Assembly (NCBI GenBank): GCA_944326905.1
Contig: CALVFU010000017.1
Location: 1-32,864, forward strand
Length of the DNA: 32,864 nt
Direction: 5' to 3'
Origin: Candidatus Gastranaerophilales bacterium
GTDB taxonomy: Bacteria > Cyanobacteriota > Vampirovibrionia > Gastranaerophilales > Gastranaerophilaceae
Under the pieces are notes generated by a model. It searched no databases. It saw only the letters and a list, made by a program, of their open reading frames with translations, and was not told the origin of the DNA. Position 1 is the stretch's first letter; each line of letters opens with the position of its first letter. The position numbers were made by a program, and so were the translations under genes. Positions 16,037-23,416 of this stretch are shown piece by piece.

Positions 16037-17393
16037 TACTTCTTTTAGAGACAATGCCGGATTCATATTTGAGCATGCCGGCAAAATATACCGCCAGATA
16101 AATAAGTGTTATGAGTTTGAATATGAAAAGCTGATGTCAAGCGGTTTATATGAAACACTTACTGATAAAAAACAGTTAATACCACATAAAGAGGTTAATC
16201 TTGTAAAAATTCGAGATATGAATTTTTATAAGTATATCCAGCCGGAGATGATAAAATTTATAACTTATCCGTATGAGTGGTCATTTTCGGAATTAAAAGA
16301 TGCCGCACTGCTTACGTTAAGTATTCAAAAAACGGCATTGAAGTATAACATGTCACTTAAGGATGCAAGCGCGTTTAATATTCAATTTCAAAACGGAAAG
16401 CCTATATTTATAGATACATTGTCCTTTGAAAATTATAAAGAGGTAGCACCGTGGGTTGCTTACGGGCAGTTTTGCAGACATTTTTTAGCGCCTTTAGTTC
16501 TTATGAGTTATAGAGATACAAGGCTTAATAAACTTTTTGTAACCAATATTGACGGTATCCCGCTTGATTTGTGCTGTAAGCTGCTGCCCATAGAGGCAAA
16601 ACTTAATCCAGGCGTTCTTTTTCATATAGTTATACATGGTGTTTCTATAAAAGCAAATGAAGGTAAAAAATCATTAAATAAACATAATAACTTTTCACGC
16701 CTTGCAATGGAAAGTTTGATTGACTCATTGGAAACTTGTATTAAACATCTTAAACTGCCAAAGCTTAAAACTGAGTGGGGAGAATATTACAATAATACTA
16801 ATTATTCATCCGAGACCTTAAAAATTAAAAGCGAAATAGTTCAGGAATTTATAAAAAAATCAGCCCCGCAGACAGTTTGCGACCTGGGTGCAAACAGAGG
16901 AGATTTTACACGTGCGGCGGCTAACAGCTGGGGGGCGGACTACTTAGCTTTTGATATTGATGCAGCGGCAGTTGAAGAAAATTATAAACGCGTAAAATTA
17001 AATAAAGAAAAGAATATATTGCCGCTCTTGTTAGATTTAACCAATCCGACTCCTGCAATAGGTTTTGCACATAATGAGCGTGCTGATTTTTTATCAAGGT
17101 TCAGATGTGATACTGTCCTTGCATTAGCATTAATACACCATTTAGCAATCTCTAACAATCTGCCGTTTAGCAATATTGCTGATTTTTTTAGTAAACTTGG
17201 CAAATTCTTGATTATAGAATTTGTACCGAAAACGGATTCAAAGGTTCAAATATTACTTGCATCAAGAGAAGATATATTTGCAGATTACACACAAAAAGAT
17301 TTTGAAAGCGAGTTTTCAAAATTCTATACTATTCTAGAGAAAAGGGAACTTTATGGTTCTAAAAGGACATTATATTTAATGAGGAAAAAATAA
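16029..17393 (+). CDS. Class I SAM-dependent methyltransferase
   Basis: A 454-aa protein. The C-terminal half is a Rossmann-fold methyltransferase: motif I DLGANRGDFTRAA begins at residue 285, motif II is LAFDID, and LALALIHHLAISNNLPF is the later conserved region. The N-terminal 280 residues (for example FEYEKLMSSGLYETLTDKK, WSFSELKDAALLTLSIQK, PIFIDTLSFENY) form a separate conserved domain, as in NoeA-like methyltransferases. The substrate is unknown, perhaps a surface glycan or a lipid-linked sugar. It overlaps the small membrane gene by 8 nt and abuts the sulfatase-like gene with no spacing. Confidence 0.8.
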   Translation: MNNTSFRDNAGFIFEHAGKIYRQINKCYEFEYEKLMSSGLYETLTDKKQLIPHKEVNLVKIRDMNFYKYIQPEMIKFITYPYEWSFSELKDAALLTLSIQKTALKYNMSLKDASAFNIQFQNGKPIFIDTLSFENYKEVAPWVAYGQFCRHFLAPLVLMSYRDTRLNKLFVTNIDGIPLDLCCKLLPIEAKLNPGVLFHIVIHGVSIKANEGKKSLNKHNNFSRLAMESLIDSLETCIKHLKLPKLKTEWGEYYNNTNYSSETLKIKSEIVQEFIKKSAPQTVCDLGANRGDFTRAAANSWGADYLAFDIDAAAVEENYKRVKLNKEKNILPLLLDLTNPTPAIGFAHNERADFLSRFRCDTVLALALIHHLAISNNLPFSNIADFFSKLGKFLIIEFVPKTDSKVQILLASREDIFADYTQKDFESEFSKFYTILEKRELYGSKRTLYLMRKK

Positions 17394-19208
17394 ATGGAAC
17401 TGTTATTTCCATATCTTTTATGTACATTGCCTATACACACGCTTTTTGCTCAAAATAGCGGAGAAATTTCTGTACAGGATTATATAATGTCGCTCTTTAT
17501 TACCATATTAGTAATCGCTGGTGGAATTTTGGGATTTAATTTCTTTGTTCATAATGTTTATCTTGCAGAACTTATTTTTTGCATGAATTTTTTCCTGCTT
17601 TTATATGCAAATCTAATTTTTATATCATTATTTACGCCATATAAAAGATCTCTTATAAAAATTTCTGTTACTTTTGGTCTAATCTATATTCTTTGTTGTT
17701 TGGCACTATCAAAATTTTTAGTTTTTGTATCAAACTGGGTTTCTGCTGCGGTTTGTGCAAAAATATTATTTGGAATATTAGTATTTATAAGCTTTTTTGT
17801 TTACTTAGATATAATAAAAAAGATTGTAAGTTTTTATAGAATGCCGCAAAAAGAAACAGAAGCAAATATAAAATTTGAAAAACTACCATCGAATCTGCCG
17901 GATATATACCATATAATTAGTGATGCACACACCGGGTTTGACAGGGAAGAGTACTGTGACAGCAATTTTAGAGAAGAACTGATAAAACGAGGTTTTCATA
18001 TTTACCAGAAAGCAAAAAGTAACTATAACTATACGTACTGCTCTCTTCCCTCACTATTAAATATGGACTATATTGAAAATATTGCAGGTTCAATTTCTCC
18101 TGCTAGCACTTTAAAATACTACGGTAATAATAAAGTTATTAAAGTATTAAAATCTGCTGGCTATCAAACGTACCAATCTACATTTAGGTTATATAGGCAC
18201 CTCTTAAATAATAAAAAAATTTGTTTTGAGTTAAATATTATAAAAGCATTATTAACTACTTCCTTATACTTTATAGTTAAACAAATACGCCACGCAGTAC
18301 TCTTGTATACAAATCTCAAAAGCATAGAGGCTGATTTGACTAAAATACTCAATACAAAAACAAACGCACCCAAATACTTTATGGGGCACCTCCTTGCTCC
18401 GCATTACCCATATACAAATAAAGAAGATGGTACACCTATTTCATATTCTAACAGCCAGAATATGAACTATTATTTTACTTATCAAAAATATATTAATAAA
18501 AAACTTTTAGGAATAATTGATACAATAAAAGAAAATATGAAACCAAACACAATTATATTACTCCATGGAGATCATTCTGTAAGCGGATTTGGGGATAATA
18601 AATTTAAAACACTGCTTGCGGTATATTTTCCGGCTGGTTATGATACTCATTGTATTGACGATAATTGTACCCTTGTAAACCTTTTTAGAAGCCTCTTTAA
18701 TGAAGTATTAAAAACAAATTATTCAATGCTTCAAAACCGATTTGAAGCATTGAACGTACAACATGGGATAGCAGTATTTGCGGATAATGATGAAAAGTCT
18801 TTTAAAGAAATTGCTGACATAAATAATTTTGATAAAAGGCTTAAAAAACTAGTTAAAAAGTATGCAAATAAGAGGGTTTTATTGTATGGTACAGGGGATT
18901 TTTTTAAATTTGTAAACCAAAATTATGACATTTCAGGCTTCAATATTATTGGATTTTCAGATATTAGATATGATAAATTTAAAACGCCGTATTTTGATGA
19001 AGCATCAGGTTATACTATTATATCCCCTGATAGTATTTATAAATTAAAACCAGATATCGTAATAATTACTACTTTAACGGACATTTATGTAGAGAAGTAC
19101 TTTAATGAAGTTCTGTTCAAGGATAAGCAAAATAGATTTAAATATGATACACTTTTAAAGCAAACGCTGCAAAGCGAAATTGAAGGCTTGTATTCAAAAG
19201 TCTTATAG
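17394..19208 (+). CDS. Membrane sulfatase/phosphatase-superfamily protein with extra C-terminal nucleotide-binding-like domain
   Basis: A 604-aa protein. About five hydrophobic segments lie in residues 1-142. A catalytic domain of the alkaline phosphatase/sulfatase superfamily then runs from about 165 to 465. Candidate metal and active-site residues are D177 in IISDAHTGF, T214 or a neighbour in YNYTYCSLPSLLNMDY, H337 in LLAPHYPY, and D393/H394 in HGDHSVSG. After about residue 480 comes a separate alpha/beta domain (RVLLYGTGDFFKF at 494-506, then IIGFSDI and PDIVIITT), which looks like a Rossmann-type nucleotide or sugar-nucleotide binding fold. It probably transfers or removes a phospho- or sulfo-group on a surface polymer. 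The ATG directly follows the methyltransferase stop. Confidence 0.75.
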   Translation: MELLFPYLLCTLPIHTLFAQNSGEISVQDYIMSLFITILVIAGGILGFNFFVHNVYLAELIFCMNFFLLLYANLIFISLFTPYKRSLIKISVTFGLIYILCCLALSKFLVFVSNWVSAAVCAKILFGILVFISFFVYLDIIKKIVSFYRMPQKETEANIKFEKLPSNLPDIYHIISDAHTGFDREEYCDSNFREELIKRGFHIYQKAKSNYNYTYCSLPSLLNMDYIENIAGSISPASTLKYYGNNKVIKVLKSAGYQTYQSTFRLYRHLLNNKKICFELNIIKALLTTSLYFIVKQIRHAVLLYTNLKSIEADLTKILNTKTNAPKYFMGHLLAPHYPYTNKEDGTPISYSNSQNMNYYFTYQKYINKKLLGIIDTIKENMKPNTIILLHGDHSVSGFGDNKFKTLLAVYFPAGYDTHCIDDNCTLVNLFRSLFNEVLKTNYSMLQNRFEALNVQHGIAVFADNDEKSFKEIADINNFDKRLKKLVKKYANKRVLLYGTGDFFKFVNQNYDISGFNIIGFSDIRYDKFKTPYFDEASGYTIISPDSIYKLKPDIVIITTLTDIYVEKYFNEVLFKDKQNRFKYDTLLKQTLQSEIEGLYSKVL

Positions 19209-19214
19209 TGTTGT

Positions 19215-19412
19215 TTATTGCATTATATCTTCATAACTTGCACCGGCTTCTAAAAGTTCTTCGGTTGTAAGCCCAAATAGAGACATTAATTTACTGGTGT
19301 CCTCATTATTCTGTTTTTTTTCGATAACTGCTATAATAGCGTCTTTCCTTGTAATATTATAGGACGTAATTTTATCCTTAAGGTTGAAACCGCGTTTTTT
19401 AGCTTTGCCCAC
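19215..19412 (-). CDS. Small hypothetical protein, 65 aa
   Basis: Not recognised. The GTG start at 19412 is chosen because GGAGGTG lies just upstream with good spacing, inside the last codons of the ROK gene; the gene overlaps it by 14 nt. The product is basic at the N-terminus (GKAKKRGFNLKDK) and acidic at the C-terminus (TTEELLEAGASYEDIMQ), probably helical, without a signal or membrane segment. It is the last gene of the gatA-nanE-ROK unit and converges on the sulfatase-like gene with 6 nt between the stops. Confidence 0.6.
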   Translation of the reverse strand: MGKAKKRGFNLKDKITSYNITRKDAIIAVIEKKQNNEDTSKLMSLFGLTTEELLEAGASYEDIMQ

Positions 19413-20280
19413 TAAACACCTCCAGAGCAAGCAGACTTGCTCCAATCATTCCGGCGTAATTTCCGGCAGAAGCTTTTTTAATAACTGTAGGCTGCGTTAC
19501 TATTTCTGAATTAACACGTTTTTCGATTTTATCAGTATTAACATATTCTGCCAAAGAGCCTGATAAAACAACACAATCCGGATCAAAAAGATTAGCAAGC
19601 CCGATTACTCCGTCTGCTATTGCATTCTCCCAAATATCCAGGATTTCTAACATTTTTTTATCACCACTAGCAGCTCCGCCAATTACATCATAAGTCGTAA
19701 TATCAGCCCTGCCAGTAATCTCTTCAGCGGTTCTTTTAAGCCCTTTGCCGGAAGTGTACGCTTCGAAACAATCATAAGCCCCGCAGGTGCATTTTCTGTG
19801 TTTATCCATACGCATTTTAAAATGCATTTCACCAGCGGCGCCGGATTTTCCTTTAAGAAGTTTGTTATTGATAATAATTCCGCCGCCGACACCTGTTCCA
19901 AGGGTTAAAAGAACAGATACAGAAGTGCCTTTTGATGCCCCTATTTTATACTCTGCCCAGGCAGCTGAATTGGCATCGTTTTCTATGAATACAGGCATTG
20001 ATGTTAAAGATTGGAAATTTGTCTGCGGGTACTCCTTAAACATATTTCCAGTTGAACCGATAATTTTGTCATTGTTATTAGAAACAGATCCTGCTGTTGC
20101 TATTGCAACACCTGATACTTCTTTTTCATAATTTTTAATAATATTTTTAATCAGCTGTTCAAACTCAGTCTTATTTTGCGGGGTTTTATATTTTTGGACA
20201 TCGCTCACAATTTGCCCGTGTTCATTAACTTTTGCACAATATATTTTTGTTCCGCCTATGTCAATTCCTAAAACTTCCAT
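19399..20280 (-). CDS. ROK-family sugar kinase, likely N-acetylmannosamine kinase or glucokinase
   Basis: A 293-aa ATP-dependent sugar kinase. IDIGGTK (6-12) is the phosphate-binding loop, D102 in ENDANSAAW the catalytic base, and LGTGVGGGII the second nucleotide loop. The zinc site of ROK kinases is complete: H153 in GEMHF and Cys 164, 166 and 171 in CTCGAYDC, followed by the FEAYTSG signature. The ATG at 20280 is chosen because homology starts there and AGAGG precedes it. It lies 4 nt after nanE, so N-acetylmannosamine is the most plausible substrate, but sequence alone cannot separate NanK from glucokinase. Confidence 0.85.
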   Translation of the reverse strand: MEVLGIDIGGTKIYCAKVNEHGQIVSDVQKYKTPQNKTEFEQLIKNIIKNYEKEVSGVAIATAGSVSNNNDKIIGSTGNMFKEYPQTNFQSLTSMPVFIENDANSAAWAEYKIGASKGTSVSVLLTLGTGVGGGIIINNKLLKGKSGAAGEMHFKMRMDKHRKCTCGAYDCFEAYTSGKGLKRTAEEITGRADITTYDVIGGAASGDKKMLEILDIWENAIADGVIGLANLFDPDCVVLSGSLAEYVNTDKIEKRVNSEIVTQPTVIKKASAGNYAGMIGASLLALEVFSGQS

Positions 20281-20284
20281 TTGA

Positions 20285-20965
20285 TTAGCCTCTTTGTCTT
20301 GCAACAAACCTTTTTGTAATCAATTGCGGACGGGTAATTGCAGAACCTATTACCACACAGTGTGCGCCTAATTCAAAAGCTCTGTTTACCTGCTCTGGAG
20401 TCCAAATTCTGCCTTCAAGAACAATCGGAATACCGGCTTCCCGCACAAGGATTTCTAAAAGTTCAAAATCTGGGCAGTCGCCCCTGTCTCCTGATTCTAA
20501 AGTATAGCCTGATAAAGTTGTAGACAGAATATCAGCTCCGGCTTCTTTAGCTTTAAGACCTTCTTCAAGCGTAGAAATATCAGCCATAGCTGTGCGGTTA
20601 TTGATTTTTATGTATTTGATAATTTCACTAAGCGTAGAATCTTTCCGAGGACGCTGGGTGCCGTCAAAAGCTACAACATCAGCCCCAGCTCTTACAAGCG
20701 CAAGAGCATCGCTTATTGTCGGTGTTATATAAACGATTTCTTTATAATTTTTAGGTATAATTTCTGGTTTAGTTATTCCTATTATTGGAATATCAAACAA
20801 TTTTTTGGCATTTGCAACATCCCTGATACCGGCAACTCGTAACCCGCCAGCCCCGCCTTTTACTACAGACTGCATCATAGCAATCATGCATTCTTCCTTA
20901 TATAAAGGCTCTGACGGCATTGCCTGGCATGAAACAATGACTTTATTTTTTAATCTGTTAATCAT
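20285..20965 (-). CDS. nanE: N-acetylmannosamine-6-phosphate 2-epimerase
   Basis: Converts N-acetylmannosamine 6-phosphate to N-acetylglucosamine 6-phosphate in sialic acid / amino-sugar catabolism. It is a 226-aa TIM barrel. VSCQAMPSEPLY at the N-terminus, GLRVAGIRDV, GITKPE with K66, VAFDGTQRPR, TLSGYT and the C-terminal LEGRIWTPEQ are family signatures. It lies 2 nt after gatA and 4 nt before the ROK kinase. No sialate lyase (nanA) or transporter is in the window, so whether the pair handles imported or recycled sugars is open. Confidence 0.93.
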   Translation of the reverse strand: MINRLKNKVIVSCQAMPSEPLYKEECMIAMMQSVVKGGAGGLRVAGIRDVANAKKLFDIPIIGITKPEIIPKNYKEIVYITPTISDALALVRAGADVVAFDGTQRPRKDSTLSEIIKYIKINNRTAMADISTLEEGLKAKEAGADILSTTLSGYTLESGDRGDCPDFELLEILVREAGIPIVLEGRIWTPEQVNRAFELGAHCVVIGSAITRPQLITKRFVARQRG

Positions 20966-20967
20966 AG

Positions 20968-22431
20968 CTATATTTTAGGCTGCTTTTTGTAATAATCGTG
21001 TTCTTGTTCAAATTTGTAACCAAAGTTAAATAAAGAACTTTCACCTAACTGAGGTGCAAGGATTTGCAATCCGATAGGCATACCATCTTTATCAAATCCG
21101 GCAGGAACACTCATCCCGGGAATACCTGCAAGGTTTGCACTGATTGTTGCTATATCGGTTAAATACATAGCAAGCGGATCATTTGCCTTTGACCCTAAGT
21201 CAAATGCTGTATTAGGACAGGTCGGAGAAATTAAGACTTCTGCTTTTTTGAAGGCATTAACAAAGTCTTCTGTAACTAGCCGCCGCATTTGCTGAGCTTT
21301 TTTGTAATAAGCATCATAATAACCTGAGCTTAGAGCGTATGTACCGAGCATTATACGGCGTTTAACTTCGTCGCCGAAACCTTCTGCACGTGTTTTGCAG
21401 TACATTTCAAGAAGGTTTTGCGCATTTTCCGTCCTGTGACCGTATTTTACTCCGTCGAAACGCGCAAGATTTGAACTGCATTCTGCTGTTGCCAGAATAT
21501 AATAAATACCAATTGAGTACTTGATATTAGGAAGAGAAATTTCAACTATTTCAGCCCCAAGAGATTTGTACGTTTCAATCGCATTTTCGATTGCTTTTCT
21601 TACATCCTCAGATAGCCCTTCGCCCATCAAATCTTTGATTACACCTACTTTTTTACCTTTGACATCACGTTTTAGATGTGCAGTATAGTTTTCTACAGGG
21701 CGATTTAGCGAGGTTGAATCGTGTTTGTCGTAACCTGCTATAACTTCTAAAAGCATTGCTGCATCTTCTACAGTTCTTGCAAAAGGTCCTATTTGGTCAA
21801 GAGAAGAAGCAAAGGCAATTAATCCGTAGCGGGAAACAATACCATAAGTCGGCTTCATACCGACAATACCGCAGAAACTTGCCGGGAGACGAATACTGCC
21901 GCCTGTATCAGAACCGAGCGCAAGAGCCGCTTCACATGACGCTACTGCTGCTGCGGAGCCGCCGGAGGAGCCTCCCGGTACTTTATTTAAATTCCAAGGA
22001 TTATGGACTTTTTTAAATGCGGAGTTTTCGTTTGAAGACCCCATAGCAAACTCGTCAAGATTAGCTTTACCAACAATCGGCACAAGATTGTTTAGAAGTT
22101 TTTCAGTAACGGTTGCATTATAAGGGGAGACAAAATTTTCCAAGATTTTACTTGATGCAGTTGTTTTTGAACCAATAAGATTCATATTATCTTTTAATGC
22201 AAGAGGTACACCTGCTAAAAGCGGCAGTTCTTCCCCTTTTGCTAGTTTTTCATCAACTTTTTTTGCAGTATTAAGCGCCGTTTCTTCCGTCAAAGAATTG
22301 AATGCCCCTAATTTATCATCAATATTTTTAATTCTATTTAAAGCTGCTTTTGTAAGCTCAAATGCACTTATTTCTTTATTCCTAATAGCTTCACTCTGTT
22401 CTTTAGCACTCTTTCTAAATAATTCTTCCAT
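20968..22431 (-). CDS. gatA: Aspartyl/glutamyl-tRNA amidotransferase subunit A
   Basis: Amidase subunit of GatCAB, which converts misacylated Glu-tRNA(Gln) or Asp-tRNA(Asn) to the amide form. It is 487 aa, full length. The Ser-cisSer-Lys triad is present: K80 in PLALKDN, S155 in PGGSSGGS and S179 in SDTGGSIRLP. SYGLIAFASSLDQIG-type sequence (SRYGLIAFASS) and the C-terminal GMSVPAGFDKDGMPIGLQI are typical. AAGGAG precedes the ATG. gatB and gatC are not in the window. Its position ahead of nanE may simply reflect a shared promoter. Confidence 0.96.
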   Translation of the reverse strand: MEELFRKSAKEQSEAIRNKEISAFELTKAALNRIKNIDDKLGAFNSLTEETALNTAKKVDEKLAKGEELPLLAGVPLALKDNMNLIGSKTTASSKILENFVSPYNATVTEKLLNNLVPIVGKANLDEFAMGSSNENSAFKKVHNPWNLNKVPGGSSGGSAAAVASCEAALALGSDTGGSIRLPASFCGIVGMKPTYGIVSRYGLIAFASSLDQIGPFARTVEDAAMLLEVIAGYDKHDSTSLNRPVENYTAHLKRDVKGKKVGVIKDLMGEGLSEDVRKAIENAIETYKSLGAEIVEISLPNIKYSIGIYYILATAECSSNLARFDGVKYGHRTENAQNLLEMYCKTRAEGFGDEVKRRIMLGTYALSSGYYDAYYKKAQQMRRLVTEDFVNAFKKAEVLISPTCPNTAFDLGSKANDPLAMYLTDIATISANLAGIPGMSVPAGFDKDGMPIGLQILAPQLGESSLFNFGYKFEQEHDYYKKQPKI

Positions 22432-22458
22432 CTTTTCTCCTTAAGTAATTATAGAGAA

Positions 22459-22487
22459 ATAATAGTACAAAAAAACTCTTTTTACAA
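22459..22487 (-). promoter_or_regulatory. Candidate gatA operon promoter
   Basis: On the minus strand there is TTGTAA (22482-22487), a 17-nt spacer and TATTAT (22459-22464), about 20 nt before the AAGGAG ribosome site region of gatA. The elements are decent but not perfect. The rest of 22488-22635 is AT-rich and must also carry the promoter of the divergent Pro-rich repeat gene, which I cannot place with confidence. Confidence 0.5.
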
Positions 22488-22635
22488 ATTATTTTCAGTC
22501 AGACAGTGCTGGCATTTATTTTTTTTATAAACTAAACTTGTTACAAATTCTTAATAAAATAGTTAAATTTTCTTGTATAACATTGATTAGCATTATACGA
22601 CTAAATTACAGAAATAACATAAGGAGTTATAACAA

Positions 22636-23226
22636 ATGTTGAACAAAATAAGTTCATTTTCTCAAAAATCATTAACAACACTAAAAACAGCGGCTCTTGG
22701 AGCTGCGGCGCTAACGTTATCAGCGGTAAATCTTTCGGCCGCTTCAACCAGTTTAAAGTTACAAAATGGATTAGACAAAGATAAGGTGGAACTTTCTGTA
22801 AAACCAGACACACTTCCTCCAGTGACTCAAAGCCCCGGTGTTCCATATACCAAGCCGGAGAAAGCAATTCTGCCGCCGGCTCCAAATATAGCGCCGGAGC
22901 CAATACAAGATACACCGCCGGAAAATGTAAAACCAAAAGCACTGCCTCAAAGACCCCAAAGCCCCGATGTTCCATATACCAAGCCGGAGAAAGCAATTCT
23001 GCCGCCGGCTCCAAATATAGCGCCGGAGCCAATACAAGATACACCGCCGGAAAATGTAAAACCAAAAGCACTGCCTCAAAGACCCCAAAGACCCGGTGTT
23101 CCATATACCAAGCCGGAGAAAGCAATTCTGCCGCCGGCTCCAAATATAGCGCCGGAACCAATACAAGATACACCGCCGGAAAATGTAAAGCCAAAAGCAC
23201 TGCCTCAAAGGACTCAAAGACCGTGA
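22636..23226 (+). CDS. Secreted Pro-rich tandem-repeat protein
   Basis: A 196-aa protein. The first 35 residues look like a signal peptide: basic start, then TAALGAAALTLSAVNLSA. A short linker follows, then three near-identical 43-residue units rich in Pro (for example KPEKAILPPAPNIAPEP followed by IQDTPPENVKPKALPQ). It is probably an extended, unstructured surface or periplasmic spacer; no catalytic domain is present. AAGGAG lies 9 nt before the ATG. The TGA stop falls inside what was once a further repeat, since the same frame continues with a degenerate copy to 23316. The protein may therefore have been shortened. Confidence 0.75.
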   Translation: MLNKISSFSQKSLTTLKTAALGAAALTLSAVNLSAASTSLKLQNGLDKDKVELSVKPDTLPPVTQSPGVPYTKPEKAILPPAPNIAPEPIQDTPPENVKPKALPQRPQSPDVPYTKPEKAILPPAPNIAPEPIQDTPPENVKPKALPQRPQRPGVPYTKPEKAILPPAPNIAPEPIQDTPPENVKPKALPQRTQRP

Positions 23227-23237
23227 GATCCATATGT
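22851..23237 (+). repeat. Three 129-bp tandem repeats
   Basis: Direct repeats with an exact 129-nt period (units at 22851, 22980 and 23109), equal to 43 codons so the frame is kept. Units differ at only a few bases, for example AGCCCCGG/AGCCCCGA/AGACCCGG. They are richer in G+C than their surroundings. A partial lead-in unit precedes the first and a decayed one follows the third. Confidence 0.95.
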
Positions 23238-23316
23238 TTTGCCGAGCAAATCAATTACACCTCTGCCAGGAAATAATTCACCTGAGCCGTTGAGAGATAC
23301 TCTGCTGAGAATGTAA
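23227..23316 (+). pseudogene. Degenerate fourth repeat after the stop
   Basis: The frame of the Pro-rich gene continues after the TGA at 23224 for 29 codons to TAA at 23314. Without gaps it aligns to a repeat unit: PYVLPSKSITPLPG against PYTKPEKAILPPAP and SPEPLRDT against APEPIQDT, about 12 of 28 residues identical. This points to a former coding extension that decayed after, or before, a Gly (GGA) to TGA change. Confidence 0.6.
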
Positions 23317-23416
23317 ATTTTTGTAAAAATTTATTCATAATTACTAAAGTTTTTTCTAAAGCTGCCGATATATTCTCATATAGCTGTTTTAAGTTGTATT
23401 AAAGAAAGGAGAATAT

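Noticed and set aside
22259..22635. A confident promoter for the Pro-rich repeat gene
   Set aside because: Candidate boxes (for example TTGTAT with TATACG) have poor spacing of about 15 nt, so I did not list one.
23224..23226. TGA recoding (Gly or Sec) at the stop of the Pro-rich repeat gene
   Set aside because: TGA is the natural stop of other genes here (yidC, pyrK, the TPR gene), and the extension after it is degenerate, so a nonsense mutation or repeat decay is simpler.
22601..23254. Long minus-strand open frames across the Pro-rich repeats
   Set aside because: The repeat period is a multiple of three, so any frame free of stops in one unit stays open in all. The plus-strand frame has the signal peptide, ribosome site and codon-level homology to the next gene.
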